Origin: Singulisphaera sp. GP187
GTDB taxonomy: Bacteria; Planctomycetota; Phycisphaerae; Phycisphaerales; SM1A02
Direction: 5' to 3'
Assembly: GCA_945869475.1 (NCBI GenBank)
Contig: CAMBOV010000002.1
Span: forward strand, 124,001-188,000
DNA length: 64,000 bases
This document shows, one piece after another, positions 43,407 to 51,455 of this stretch (its first letter is position 1; each line of letters opens with the position of its first letter). A program made the position numbers and the translations under genes. Below the pieces are notes generated by a model, which saw only the letters and a program-made list of their open reading frames with translations, made no database searches and was not told the DNA's origin.

Positions 43407-43736
43407 TTGACACCACCACCAGCCGACTTCAGCCGATCACCACTCCCAAGCTCGCTAGCCAACGATCCAAACGTTCAAGACCTCGTCAAACTCTTTATCG
43501 CTGAAATGCCTGGACGGATCAAATTTGCAAACGATGCATTCATCCGTGGTGACCGATTGAGGTTGCAATTCTGGGCCCACCAACTCAAAGGGTGCGCGGG
43601 CGGATATGGTTTCGCACAGATCACACACGAAGCATCTGCACTCGAAGAAGCAATCATTCGCAACGAATCAACCAACAATGTCTTCGCAGCACTGCTTCGA
43701 GTGTTCGAACTTTGTGAGCGCACAACACTCGAGTGA
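43407..43736 (+). CDS. Hpt (histidine phosphotransfer) domain protein
   Basis: This is a 109-residue single Hpt domain. The phosphorylatable histidine is H58 in FWAHQLKGCAGGYGF. The surrounding four-helix pattern includes DLVKLFIAEMPGRIKFANDA and ITHEASALEEAIIRN. Hpt proteins relay phosphate from a hybrid histidine kinase to a response regulator. The start is TTG at 43407, with an AAGGA site about 12 bases before it. Its stop is 3 bases before the receiver-diguanylate cyclase gene, so the latter is a likely phosphate acceptor. No histidine kinase gene lies in the window. Confidence 0.85.
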   Translation: MTPPPADFSRSPLPSSLANDPNVQDLVKLFIAEMPGRIKFANDAFIRGDRLRLQFWAHQLKGCAGGYGFAQITHEASALEEAIIRNESTNNVFAALLRVFELCERTTLE

Positions 43737-43739
43737 ACG

Positions 43740-44681
43740 ATGTTCGACGCAACAGAAACAAACCTTCCAATTCTCCTTTCGATCGACGACTCCGAGTTGA
43801 TTCATCGACTCTTGCGAGCGCGTCTTCACAACGAGCGCGTACAACTTCACACCGCGAGCAGTTCGAAAGAGGGGCTTGAACTCGCGCGCAGACTGAAACC
43901 AGACGTGATCCTTCTCGATCTCGACATGCCAGAGATGGATGGATTCGAGATCATCACACGCCTCAAGGACGATCCGGCGACACAGAATATCGCGGTGATC
44001 TTTGTGAGCGCATCGAACGACACAGCGAACCGAGTGCGCGGACTCGACCTTGGCGCAGTCGACTTCATCGCGAAGCCATTTGATGTTGTTGAACTCAAGG
44101 CGCGACTGCGATCGGCACTGAGGGTGCAGCATCTCATCAAGATCCTTGCACAAAAGGCACAGATCGATGGGGCGAGCGGACTCTGGAACCGCACCTACTT
44201 TGATAAGCGGCTCGAGGCGGAGGTCTCAGAGGCTCTTCGATACAACAAGCCACTCTCAATCATCGTTGTCGATCTCGACCGGTTCAAGTCGACAAACGAT
44301 CAGTTTGGCCATCTCTTTGGCGATCTTGTGATTGAGCGTTTCGCGACCATCATGAGTGGTGGACGCACCAGCGACGTTGTCTGTCGGTATGGTGGCGAAG
44401 AGTTCGGCATCATTCTTCCCCAAACGACAGCAGCCGAAGCAGCCGAGGTAGCCGAACGTTGGCGCAACAAACTCGCAGGCACCACATGGCAAGACCACTC
44501 AGGCCTCGTGCTCACAGCAAGTTTTGGAATCTGTGATCTCGCGAGTCTCGAGGCTCCAAAGACACCGACCGCACTCTTCGCAGCAGCAGACAAAGCGATG
44601 TACCAAGCGAAGAAGGATGGTCGCAACCGCGTCGAAGTCTGGCCGTCGAAGCGTCTTCCCATTCTCGTCACCGGATCCTAG
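43740..44681 (+). CDS. PleD-like response regulator with diguanylate cyclase (GGEEF) domain
   Basis: This is a 313-residue two-domain protein. The receiver domain (1-130) has the acidic pair near D16-D17, phospho-acceptor D60 in ILLDLDMPEMDG, and the lysine in FIAKPFD. The cyclase domain (about 140-305) has VVDLDRFKSTND and the active-site GGEEF at residues 218-222. The inhibitory I-site RTSD lies at 209-212, five residues upstream, so feedback control by c-di-GMP is expected. It makes cyclic di-GMP from GTP. The Hpt gene is 3 bases upstream. A PilZ protein encoded at 46.7 kb could be one target. Confidence 0.94.
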   Translation: MFDATETNLPILLSIDDSELIHRLLRARLHNERVQLHTASSSKEGLELARRLKPDVILLDLDMPEMDGFEIITRLKDDPATQNIAVIFVSASNDTANRVRGLDLGAVDFIAKPFDVVELKARLRSALRVQHLIKILAQKAQIDGASGLWNRTYFDKRLEAEVSEALRYNKPLSIIVVDLDRFKSTNDQFGHLFGDLVIERFATIMSGGRTSDVVCRYGGEEFGIILPQTTAAEAAEVAERWRNKLAGTTWQDHSGLVLTASFGICDLASLEAPKTPTALFAAADKAMYQAKKDGRNRVEVWPSKRLPILVTGS

Positions 44682-44699
44682 AAACTAGGCTGCGCTGCG

Positions 44700-45470
44700 A
44701 TGACAGCGTGCGACGACGAAGCGGTTTGTATCCGCCACTGGGATTATTCCGAGACGAGCCAGACGGTTGGGTTGTTCTCGAGAAATCACGGACTCATCCG
44801 AGCAATCGCCAAGGGATCACGCCGAGAACGCGCTGGTTTTTCGGGTGGCGTCGACCTGCTCACGCACGCAGATTTTTCAATGACACTCAAGCCAGCAAGC
44901 GACCTTGCGACGTTGGTGCACTGGTCCCTTCGCGAAAACTTTCCACTCATTCGCACAGATATGCACGCGAACAAGATCGGTTACTTCGCAGCTGACTTGG
45001 TTGGAAGGGTGCTCGAGGGGGGCGATCCTCACCCAAATGTCTTTGGAGCACTCCTCGCACTCCTTCGCACGATCGGTCGGAGCAACGACGAGGAAGGCGT
45101 CCACAGCACACCAACAGCGGCGTTGAACGTCTGCGCACTCATCGACTTTCAGTGGATCCTCTTGCGAGAGGCTGGATATCAGCCAATTCTCGGAGCGATT
45201 TTAGAGGGTGCGGATGTCACACACTTCGACCCACGCGAGGGTGGGCGGGTGAGTGCGACGCCAACTCCGACGACATGGAGGGTGCGAACAAGCACAATCA
45301 CAGCGCTCCAACGCGTGAAAGATCACCAGGGCGACGCGCTGCTTTTGATCGATCCAGAAGATGCGAATCGCGCGAATAGACTTCTCGCCGCGTACGTGCG
45401 AGAGGTGATCGGGGAGGAACCCTTCACTATGCGTCGGCTCTTTGGTGTGCTCCCGAAGCCGAGCGCATGA
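44700..45470 (+). CDS. recO: DNA repair protein RecO
   Basis: This is a 256-residue protein. The N-terminal OB fold includes RHWDYSETSQTVGLFSRNHG and AKGSRRERAGFSGG. A helical domain follows with HANKIGYFAADLVGRVLEGG and ALIDFQWILLREAGYQPIL. RecO with RecR loads RecA onto single-stranded DNA covered by SSB. The zinc-binding cysteines of some RecO proteins are not seen, which is common in the family. It starts 18 bases after the diguanylate cyclase gene and ends 44 bases before the M16 peptidase gene. The functional link to either is unclear. Confidence 0.9.
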   Translation: MTACDDEAVCIRHWDYSETSQTVGLFSRNHGLIRAIAKGSRRERAGFSGGVDLLTHADFSMTLKPASDLATLVHWSLRENFPLIRTDMHANKIGYFAADLVGRVLEGGDPHPNVFGALLALLRTIGRSNDEEGVHSTPTAALNVCALIDFQWILLREAGYQPILGAILEGADVTHFDPREGGRVSATPTPTTWRVRTSTITALQRVKDHQGDALLLIDPEDANRANRLLAAYVREVIGEEPFTMRRLFGVLPKPSA

Positions 45471-45514
45471 GTGTTATAGGAGCCCCACCCAATCCACACC
45501 CGTAGACTCAAGGT

Positions 45515-46762
45515 GTGAAGACAACATATCGAGAGACACAACTTCCAAACGGTTTGCGCATCGCAGCAGAGTGTGCACCAGACGCAGCGAGTGCGGCCGT
45601 TGGACTCTTTGTCGCGACAGGCGCACGCGACGAGCCCAAAGAACTCATGGGCGTGAGCCACTTTCTCGAGCACATGATGTTCAAGGGCTCTCTCACCAGG
45701 CCTGCAAGTGAAGTGAACGAGGCGTTCGACCGAATCGGAGCACGAAACAACGCATTTACCTCACACGAGATGACGGCGTACCACGCGCATGTGCTTCCAG
45801 AGCATCGCGCAGAGTCACTTGCACTTGTCTGCGACCTCTTGCGCCCCGCACTTCGCGAAGAGGACTTCCAACAAGAACGCAATGTGATTCTCGAAGAGAT
45901 CGCGATGTATGAGGACAACCCATTCTGGGTTCTCTACGAGCGGGCACTCGAGACCTATTTCAAAGATCATCCACTTGGATTTCGAGTGCTCGGCACGAAA
46001 GAATCTGTGGGGGCACTCACGCGCGAGCAGATGCAGGACTACTTCACACAGCGATACTCACCCGCAAACACAGTGCTCGTTGCAGCTGGCAATGTCAACT
46101 TTGACGCGCTTGTCGAACAGGCTTCGCGCGAGACAGCAGGATGGACATCAACGAGCGTCAAGCGTGCGTATCCAGCGTGGCAGCCCAATCCAGGAACGAT
46201 CACCATCGAGATCGAAAAGGCAACACGGGGGTACATGGTCTTACTCTGGCCAGCACCAGCACAGAGCGATCCCAGGCGGTATGCCGCAATGCTCTGCGCG
46301 CAGGTGATCGGAGATGCTGATGGATCGCGCTTGCACTGGGCACTCGTCGAGACGGGGCTTGCCGTGCACGCAGCTGTCGGCTTTCAGGGGCGCGACGGAT
46401 GCGGAGAGTGCGTCGCCTCAATTGTGTGTGCGACCGAAGACCTCGACAAAGCTGAATCGATCGTGCGCAGTGAATGTAAGAAACTGAGCGACTCACTCAC
46501 CGAAGACGACCTCCTGCGGGCGCGCGCAAAGATCGCGACAGCGGTCGCGATGGCGGGCGAGAGTCCATCTGGTCGAATGCAGCGCCTCGGAAGCATGTTG
46601 ACATCGATCGGTGTGTTCAGTCCCCTCGAAGCAGAACTCGAAAAGATCAACGCGCTCTCACTCGAAGATCTTCGTACGCACTTGCGAGAGTTTCCTTATG
46701 AGCCAGTCGTCGTCGCGCGAGCGGTCCCGCCATCAGAGAAGGCGGCGCTAGAGAAGACGTAA
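45515..46762 (+). CDS. M16B peptidase subunit with zinc site but without the R/Y pair
   Basis: This is a 415-residue protein with the inverted zinc motif H49-F-L-E52-H53 in GVSHFLEHMMFKGS and the third ligand in ERNVILEEIAMYEDNP. The C-terminal half has the M16 fold (SRLHWALVETGLAVHAAVGF). The Arg/Tyr pair needed for substrate binding is missing, with T280 and V284 in those places. M16B enzymes often work as heterodimers: one subunit carries zinc and the other the Arg/Tyr pair. The protein encoded at 56.1-57.3 kb has exactly the opposite pattern. The GTG start at 45515 follows AAGG. Such enzymes cut peptides in the periplasm or cytoplasm. Confidence 0.9.
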   Translation: MKTTYRETQLPNGLRIAAECAPDAASAAVGLFVATGARDEPKELMGVSHFLEHMMFKGSLTRPASEVNEAFDRIGARNNAFTSHEMTAYHAHVLPEHRAESLALVCDLLRPALREEDFQQERNVILEEIAMYEDNPFWVLYERALETYFKDHPLGFRVLGTKESVGALTREQMQDYFTQRYSPANTVLVAAGNVNFDALVEQASRETAGWTSTSVKRAYPAWQPNPGTITIEIEKATRGYMVLLWPAPAQSDPRRYAAMLCAQVIGDADGSRLHWALVETGLAVHAAVGFQGRDGCGECVASIVCATEDLDKAESIVRSECKKLSDSLTEDDLLRARAKIATAVAMAGESPSGRMQRLGSMLTSIGVFSPLEAELEKINALSLEDLRTHLREFPYEPVVVARAVPPSEKAALEKT

Positions 46763-47089
46763 CCCAGCTTCCCACTCATCGATGCGTCCAGACTCGTCGC
46801 GTACCCCGCGGCACCAAGTAATCACAGCTGCCTGATCGAAAGCGATTGAGCCAGCTTGAAAGATCGCGCGTCCGGTCATCCCCTCAGGAAGGACAGTCGT
46901 CGAGCGAATGCGCAGCCCGCTCTCAGAGAGATCGAGACCCTCATAGGAGTGTGTGATGAGTGGAGAGTGATGCCAACGAATGGCAACCGGACAGGAAATC
47001 GGACGACGACCATTGTCACGCCGCTCATCAGCGAGTGCTTGCTCAGCAGCCCGCCGCAGAACCGCACGAAGTGATTCAGTTGTTGTCAT
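46748..47089 (-). CDS. PilZ-domain-like protein
   Basis: This is 113 residues. After an N-terminal helix (LRAVLRRAAEQALADERR) comes a PilZ-type beta-barrel: RPISCPVAIRWHHS, GLDLSESGLRIRSTTVLPEG and EWEAGLRLL. The pattern 'x-LS-x-x-G' (DLSESGLRI) is characteristic. The usual RxxxR c-di-GMP loop is only partly kept, so binding is uncertain. PilZ domains sense c-di-GMP, and the diguanylate cyclase gene is 2 kb away. Its 3' end overlaps the M16 gene by 15 bases (convergent). Confidence 0.7.
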   Translation of the reverse strand: MTTTESLRAVLRRAAEQALADERRDNGRRPISCPVAIRWHHSPLITHSYEGLDLSESGLRIRSTTVLPEGMTGRAIFQAGSIAFDQAAVITWCRGVRDESGRIDEWEAGLRLL

Positions 47090-47223
47090 GTCGTGACCCT
47101 CTCCAGTTCAAAGCAGACAGACCAAACACTCATCATCACCTCTGCGCACGTGCAGAGTGACACCTCTCAACCTGTTATATGCAGGGTCAAGATGCAAAAT
47201 GAGATCAGTCGATTTTAGAAATT

Positions 47224-48264
47224 TCAGAGAGAGTGTGCCGGTGGCTCTTCGAGCCGAAGTGCTTGTTCTTCAGCGTGATACGAACTTCTCACCATTGGTC
47301 CACTTTCGCAGACGCGAAATCCACGAGCGAGGGCCTCAACTTTGAAGCGATTGAAAGTCTCTGGATGCACCCACCTGTCAATGGGCAGGTGATTGCGGGT
47401 CGGTTGGAGGTATTGGCCAATCGTGATGACGTCGGCGCGCGATGCGGTTTGAATGTCGTCGAGAACCTCGAGTACCTCGTCGTCGCGCTCACCGATCCCC
47501 ACCATGATGCCCGTCTTCGTGACAAGTCCAGACGCTTTGAAGATCGAGAGCACATCGAGACTGCGCTCGTACTTGGCTTGTGGTCGCACGGCGGCGTGCA
47601 TCCGGCGAACAGTCTCAAGGTTGTGGCTGATGATTTCGGGACGCGCGTCACACACAACCTGAATCGCAGCGCGATCACCACAGAAATCACCAACAAGTAC
47701 CTCAACACTCATCTTCGGACAGGCCTCATGCACTCGGTGAATCGTCTCGGCCCAGATCGCTGCGCCACCATCTGGAAGTTCATCCCGATTCACACTCGTG
47801 ATGACAACATGCTTCAGTCCAAGCAATTTCAAACTCGCAGCAACACGCCGAGGTTCATCGAGATCAAGCAGTGGTGGACGCCCCGTCTTGACATTACAGA
47901 ATCCGCACGAGCGCGTGCACGTATCGCCGAGGATCATGATGGTGGCAGTGCCACGGCTCCAACACTCACCCATGTTTGGGCAACTGGCCTCTTGGCAAAC
48001 CGTGTGCAGCTTGTGCTCATCGATGATCGACTTGAGCCGCAGATAACCCTCGCCGCCCGGCATCTTCGCCCGCAACCACTCAGGCTTTCGTCGGATGCCG
48101 AGTTGCTGCACACTCTCAGCGCCATCCTGTGTACGGTTGTTGAGAACTTGATCGCTCAAACTGAACGCAGCACTGCCCGTTGAGCGAAGCGTGTCTCCTC
48201 CGAGAGCCCGCGGATGGCGGGCGAGTGTGCGCGAGAGAGCATTTTCGTCAGATCGATGAATCAC
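47224..48264 (-). CDS. lipA: Lipoyl synthase
   Basis: This is a 346-residue radical-SAM enzyme that inserts two sulfurs into octanoyl-protein to make the lipoyl cofactor of 2-oxoacid dehydrogenases. Both clusters are visible. The auxiliary 4Fe-4S cysteines are C90, C95 and C101 in CQEASCPNMGEC, plus the SxR region near the end. The radical-SAM cysteines are C116, C120 and C123 in CTRSCGFCNV. The GTG start at 48264 gives about 20 residues more than usual, so a later start is possible. The gene is 9 bases after a lipoprotein gene. No lipB appears in the window. Confidence 0.95.
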   Translation of the reverse strand: MIHRSDENALSRTLARHPRALGGDTLRSTGSAAFSLSDQVLNNRTQDGAESVQQLGIRRKPEWLRAKMPGGEGYLRLKSIIDEHKLHTVCQEASCPNMGECWSRGTATIMILGDTCTRSCGFCNVKTGRPPLLDLDEPRRVAASLKLLGLKHVVITSVNRDELPDGGAAIWAETIHRVHEACPKMSVEVLVGDFCGDRAAIQVVCDARPEIISHNLETVRRMHAAVRPQAKYERSLDVLSIFKASGLVTKTGIMVGIGERDDEVLEVLDDIQTASRADVITIGQYLQPTRNHLPIDRWVHPETFNRFKVEALARGFRVCESGPMVRSSYHAEEQALRLEEPPAHSL

Positions 48265-48273
48265 GATATGAGT

Positions 48274-49011
48274 CTAGGGAGCAGCAGGCTGCGGCAAAAG
48301 CAATACAGGCGCCACAAAGAGTCGGTCAGGGTTCAACACAAGTCGCTGTTCATCACTCATCGAGACGGTCATCGTGCCTGCAACAACCTCGAACGATCCG
48401 AGCGAGATCGGAACACCATCGACTCCGCCAGTCTTAATGCCACTCTCAGCGGTCCAGGTCCACCGTCCATCCTCGACCTTTCCACTCTTCCACGTGCGCA
48501 TCCGGCCATCAGCAAGAAAGAGGATCGCATCGGCCTCAACAAATCCAGCAGTCGACTGCGCAGTGTCGATGTGCCACTTTCCACAGAGCGCGGCAGCAGC
48601 GCGGTTGACGGGCACTGCTTTGCGAACTCCACCAAGGCGCGCAGGCTTCTTTCCAGCAGGATCACGTGAGGGCATTGATGTGCGCCGCGCAGTTGTGCCA
48701 TCCGTTGCAGCAGCGGTTCCATCATCTGCGGTGGTGGCCGCACCTGCCGCATCCTTCTCGGTGGGTTGTGTTGATTCGGGTCGCGTCGGCGCAGCGAGGA
48801 ATCGTCGCTCAGGTACAACCTCTGACTCGGTGTAGAACGGGACGATCGCATCCTCATCATGGGCTGTGACGGTCGCCACGATCGGCGCCTCTGCTTCAAC
48901 AGGTTGTTCGAGCGACGGGTCAACGGCCTTTGGAGCGCAACCACCAGTCACAACCAGCGCGACCGTGAGAACGAGATGAGCCATCAAAGAGAGAGATCGC
49001 ATGCGTGACAC
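48274..49011 (-). CDS. Lipoprotein, unknown function
   Basis: This is 245 residues. A type II signal peptide with the lipobox VTGGC is at the N-terminus (LVLTVALVVTGGC). A low-complexity linker rich in Thr/Ala/Asp follows (ATTADDGTAAATDGTTA). The last 110 residues have a beta-rich fold: LCGKWHIDTAQSTAGF, ILFLADGRMRTWKSGKVEDG and RWTWTAESG. This pattern is like a lipocalin-style or 'DUF-type' scoring domain that measures residual text, but no precise family is recognised. It would be anchored to the membrane by Lgt-dependent lipidation. It lies between htpX (9 bases away) and lipA. Confidence 0.7.
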   Translation of the reverse strand: MSRMRSLSLMAHLVLTVALVVTGGCAPKAVDPSLEQPVEAEAPIVATVTAHDEDAIVPFYTESEVVPERRFLAAPTRPESTQPTEKDAAGAATTADDGTAAATDGTTARRTSMPSRDPAGKKPARLGGVRKAVPVNRAAAALCGKWHIDTAQSTAGFVEADAILFLADGRMRTWKSGKVEDGRWTWTAESGIKTGGVDGVPISLGSFEVVAGTMTVSMSDEQRLVLNPDRLFVAPVLLLPQPAAP

Positions 49012-49020
49012 ACCACTACG

Positions 49021-50793
49021 TTAGGTGATCGCCGGCAGTGGGATCGCCAACCGTTCCGAAATCACGCGCAACAACAGGTACTCGCGAGCGAACGTTTGGT
49101 GGTCGGTAGCGACACATACAAGTGCCGCGACCAGCAAAATCCCAGCCGCAGATGGGCGCAAGGTCTCGAGCAGATCAAGGTCGGCGGCGATCGAGTCGAG
49201 CGTGCGCTCCGATCGATTAGGGAGCGCACACCGTGGTAGTTTGGCCTCGCTCAACGCACGATGCAGAGCGACTTCTGCACCACCATCATCATCGTGACCC
49301 TGCAATGCAAGCAACCCGAGGATGCGCTGCGCATTCACAGTGACGTCACCGAGCGATGCGCGGCGCGCCGGTAGTTTGTGTCCACGACGAACAGCCATCG
49401 GCAACTCAACGCGCATCCGCAAGACTTGCGTGATCGTCCACTCAAGCAGATCGATCGTGCCATCGACGCGAATCGAATCTGAGAGAAGTGTTCGAAACTC
49501 TTTGTACTCACTGTTCGGTTGTGTCACGAGTGTCGCGCACGCCCTGTCGACGAGTTCAAGTCGATTCTCGATGGTGAATGACCGCACCTCACTCTCGAGT
49601 CGCGAGAAGTCGTGCGAGAGCGCCGGCGCGCGCGCCTCGATCAACGATCGTTGAAGTGAAGCTTTCGTCGCATCTTCAGATTGAGCACAGAGCAACACAA
49701 GCGCCTGGGCCTCATGCAGATCATGAATCGCTGCATCGAGTGGAGCGCTCTGCGAAGCGTGCAGCCCTACAACATGGGCGAGTCCGGCCGCGGGGATCGA
49801 TCCAACCGAGGCGACACTCCGCGCAACGGTCGACACGGCAGGCTCGGCGAGAACACCAGCAGCCATCGTTCGAATGCGTTCGATGCGCGCCAAAAGCGGC
49901 GGGTGAGAGGCAAAGAGTGTGTTCACTCCCTCAGTGAAGAGCATGTGGTTGAATTGGCTCGCTTGGGGGTGTTGCATTGCGCTCGTTGATTGCTGCACGA
50001 TTTTTTGAAGAGCGCCTCCGATTCCAGCCGGGTTGCGCGTGTACTGCACCGCGCTGGCATCGGCGAGAAATTCACGCTGACGACTGATCGCCGCCTGCAT
50101 CAACCGTCCAAAAAAGGTGCCGATGCAACCGATGACCACAAAAGCAAGTCCAACGACTGCGATCCCAGCCGTCGCCTTTCCATCGGAACGACGCGAGGTG
50201 CGCGGCGCATACATCGTTGTGCGCAAGATGAAATAGCCGATGTATCCCACCGCCATCACCGAAAAGATCGCAGCGATCGCACGCATGTTGATGCGCATGT
50301 CTCCGTGAAAGATGTGGCTGAACTCATGAGCCATCACCCCTTGCAACTCATCGCGCGACAGCGTTTCGATCGCGCCGCGCGAGACGCCGATGGCAGCATT
50401 CGATGGCAGTGTTCCGGCCGCGAAAGCGTTGATGCACTCTTCATCGAGCACGTAGACAGGCGGAATGGGCATCCCACTGGCGATCGCCATCTCTTCGACA
50501 ATATTGAGCACCTTGCGCTCGTTGGAGTCGCGAGTCGCAGGGCTGATACGTGTTCCACCAAGCGACTCGGCGACGACCGATCCACCAGAGCCGAGCGAAG
50601 AAAGCTTGAAGAAGAATGGGATCGCAATCATCAAGACGCTGAGACCGATCGCGAGCGGCACCGAATCTGGAACCAGCATCGACATCACGAGAGTGATCGC
50701 GGCGGTCAACCCACATGCGCCAAATAAAAAGAGCACCACAAGCCACAGTGTGGCGCTCTGCGCACGGTCTTGATGTTCAAAAAAGCTTGCCAT
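49021..50793 (-). CDS. HtpX-like M48 membrane metalloprotease with long C-terminal extension
   Basis: This is a 590-residue protein. Two membrane helices come first (TLWLVVLFLFGACGLTAA and PLAIGLSVLMIAIPFFFKL). The zinc motif MAHEFSHIFHGD and the third ligand region REFLADASAVQYTRNP follow, between a further pair of helices. This part of about 340 residues is a usual HtpX-type enzyme for quality control of membrane proteins. The last 250 residues form a mostly helical extension not found in E. coli HtpX (DAAIHDLHEAQALVLLCAQ, SIAADLDLLETLRPSAAG). The gene follows lemA, a pair seen in many bacteria. Confidence 0.93.
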   Translation of the reverse strand: MASFFEHQDRAQSATLWLVVLFLFGACGLTAAITLVMSMLVPDSVPLAIGLSVLMIAIPFFFKLSSLGSGGSVVAESLGGTRISPATRDSNERKVLNIVEEMAIASGMPIPPVYVLDEECINAFAAGTLPSNAAIGVSRGAIETLSRDELQGVMAHEFSHIFHGDMRINMRAIAAIFSVMAVGYIGYFILRTTMYAPRTSRRSDGKATAGIAVVGLAFVVIGCIGTFFGRLMQAAISRQREFLADASAVQYTRNPAGIGGALQKIVQQSTSAMQHPQASQFNHMLFTEGVNTLFASHPPLLARIERIRTMAAGVLAEPAVSTVARSVASVGSIPAAGLAHVVGLHASQSAPLDAAIHDLHEAQALVLLCAQSEDATKASLQRSLIEARAPALSHDFSRLESEVRSFTIENRLELVDRACATLVTQPNSEYKEFRTLLSDSIRVDGTIDLLEWTITQVLRMRVELPMAVRRGHKLPARRASLGDVTVNAQRILGLLALQGHDDDGGAEVALHRALSEAKLPRCALPNRSERTLDSIAADLDLLETLRPSAAGILLVAALVCVATDHQTFAREYLLLRVISERLAIPLPAIT

Positions 50794-50831
50794 CGTGTCA
50801 GCGTGTCATCTTGCTTGCGGCATCAAATGAA

Positions 50832-51425
50832 TCAGAATTTTACTTCAGGCAGAAGGCGGCTCGCCACCTCAGCCTCGAACAAGGTCATCGCGAGAAATCC
50901 AAAGAGCGATGCAACCACACTCGACGGAAAGACCGCGACCTGGGTGTTGAAGGTCATAACACTGTCGTTGTACGCCTGTCGCGCGAAGGCGATTCGATTC
51001 TCGGTCGAGGACAACTCTTCCTGCAGACTCAACACATTCGCACTCGCCTTGAGATCGGGATAGTTCTCAATGGAAATAGTCAAGCGCATCAAGAGTTGAT
51101 CGAGTGCACCGCTTGCACCAGCAACAGCACGAATGGCGACGGCGTCTCGTGGGCTTGCGCCAAGAGCACTCAATCCAGCGACAGCCGAATTGCGCGCGAC
51201 GATCACCGCTTCGAGCGTCTGACGTTCGTGCGCCATGTATCCCTTGACAGCTTCAACAAGATTTGGGATCAGTTCGCATCTGCGTTTGAGTTGCACATCG
51301 ATTTGGCTCAGGCTGTTGCCCGCGCGAATGCGTCCTCGGGCGAGTCGGTTGTAGGCGCCCACGATCCACAGTCCCAGAACAAGCAGCACCACAACGAGAA
51401 TGGCAATGAGGTAATCCACGCCCAA
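50832..51425 (-). CDS. lemA: LemA family protein
   Basis: This is about 197 residues from the TTG at 51425 (or 195 from GTG at 51419). The frame continues to 51758, but that is antisense to the helicase start and is rejected. One N-terminal membrane helix (YLIAILVVVLLVLGLWIVGA) is followed by an all-helical domain: SLSQIDVQLKRRCELIPNLV, VKGYMAHERQTLE, LKASANVLSLQEELSSTENR and RQAYNDSVMTFN. LemA proteins have an extracytoplasmic N-terminus and often accompany htpX. Their exact role is not established. The gene lies 38 bases upstream of htpX. Confidence 0.9.
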   Translation of the reverse strand: MGVDYLIAILVVVLLVLGLWIVGAYNRLARGRIRAGNSLSQIDVQLKRRCELIPNLVEAVKGYMAHERQTLEAVIVARNSAVAGLSALGASPRDAVAIRAVAGASGALDQLLMRLTISIENYPDLKASANVLSLQEELSSTENRIAFARQAYNDSVMTFNTQVAVFPSSVVASLFGFLAMTLFEAEVASRLLPEVKF

Positions 51426-51455
51426 AGAATAGGGCGGCACTACTCTTGCGTTGAA

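Noticed and set aside
50715-51455. 247-residue N-terminal extension of the helicase frame
   Set aside because: It is antisense to lemA, which shows clear family motifs. The Q motif of the helicase lies just after the GTG at 51456.
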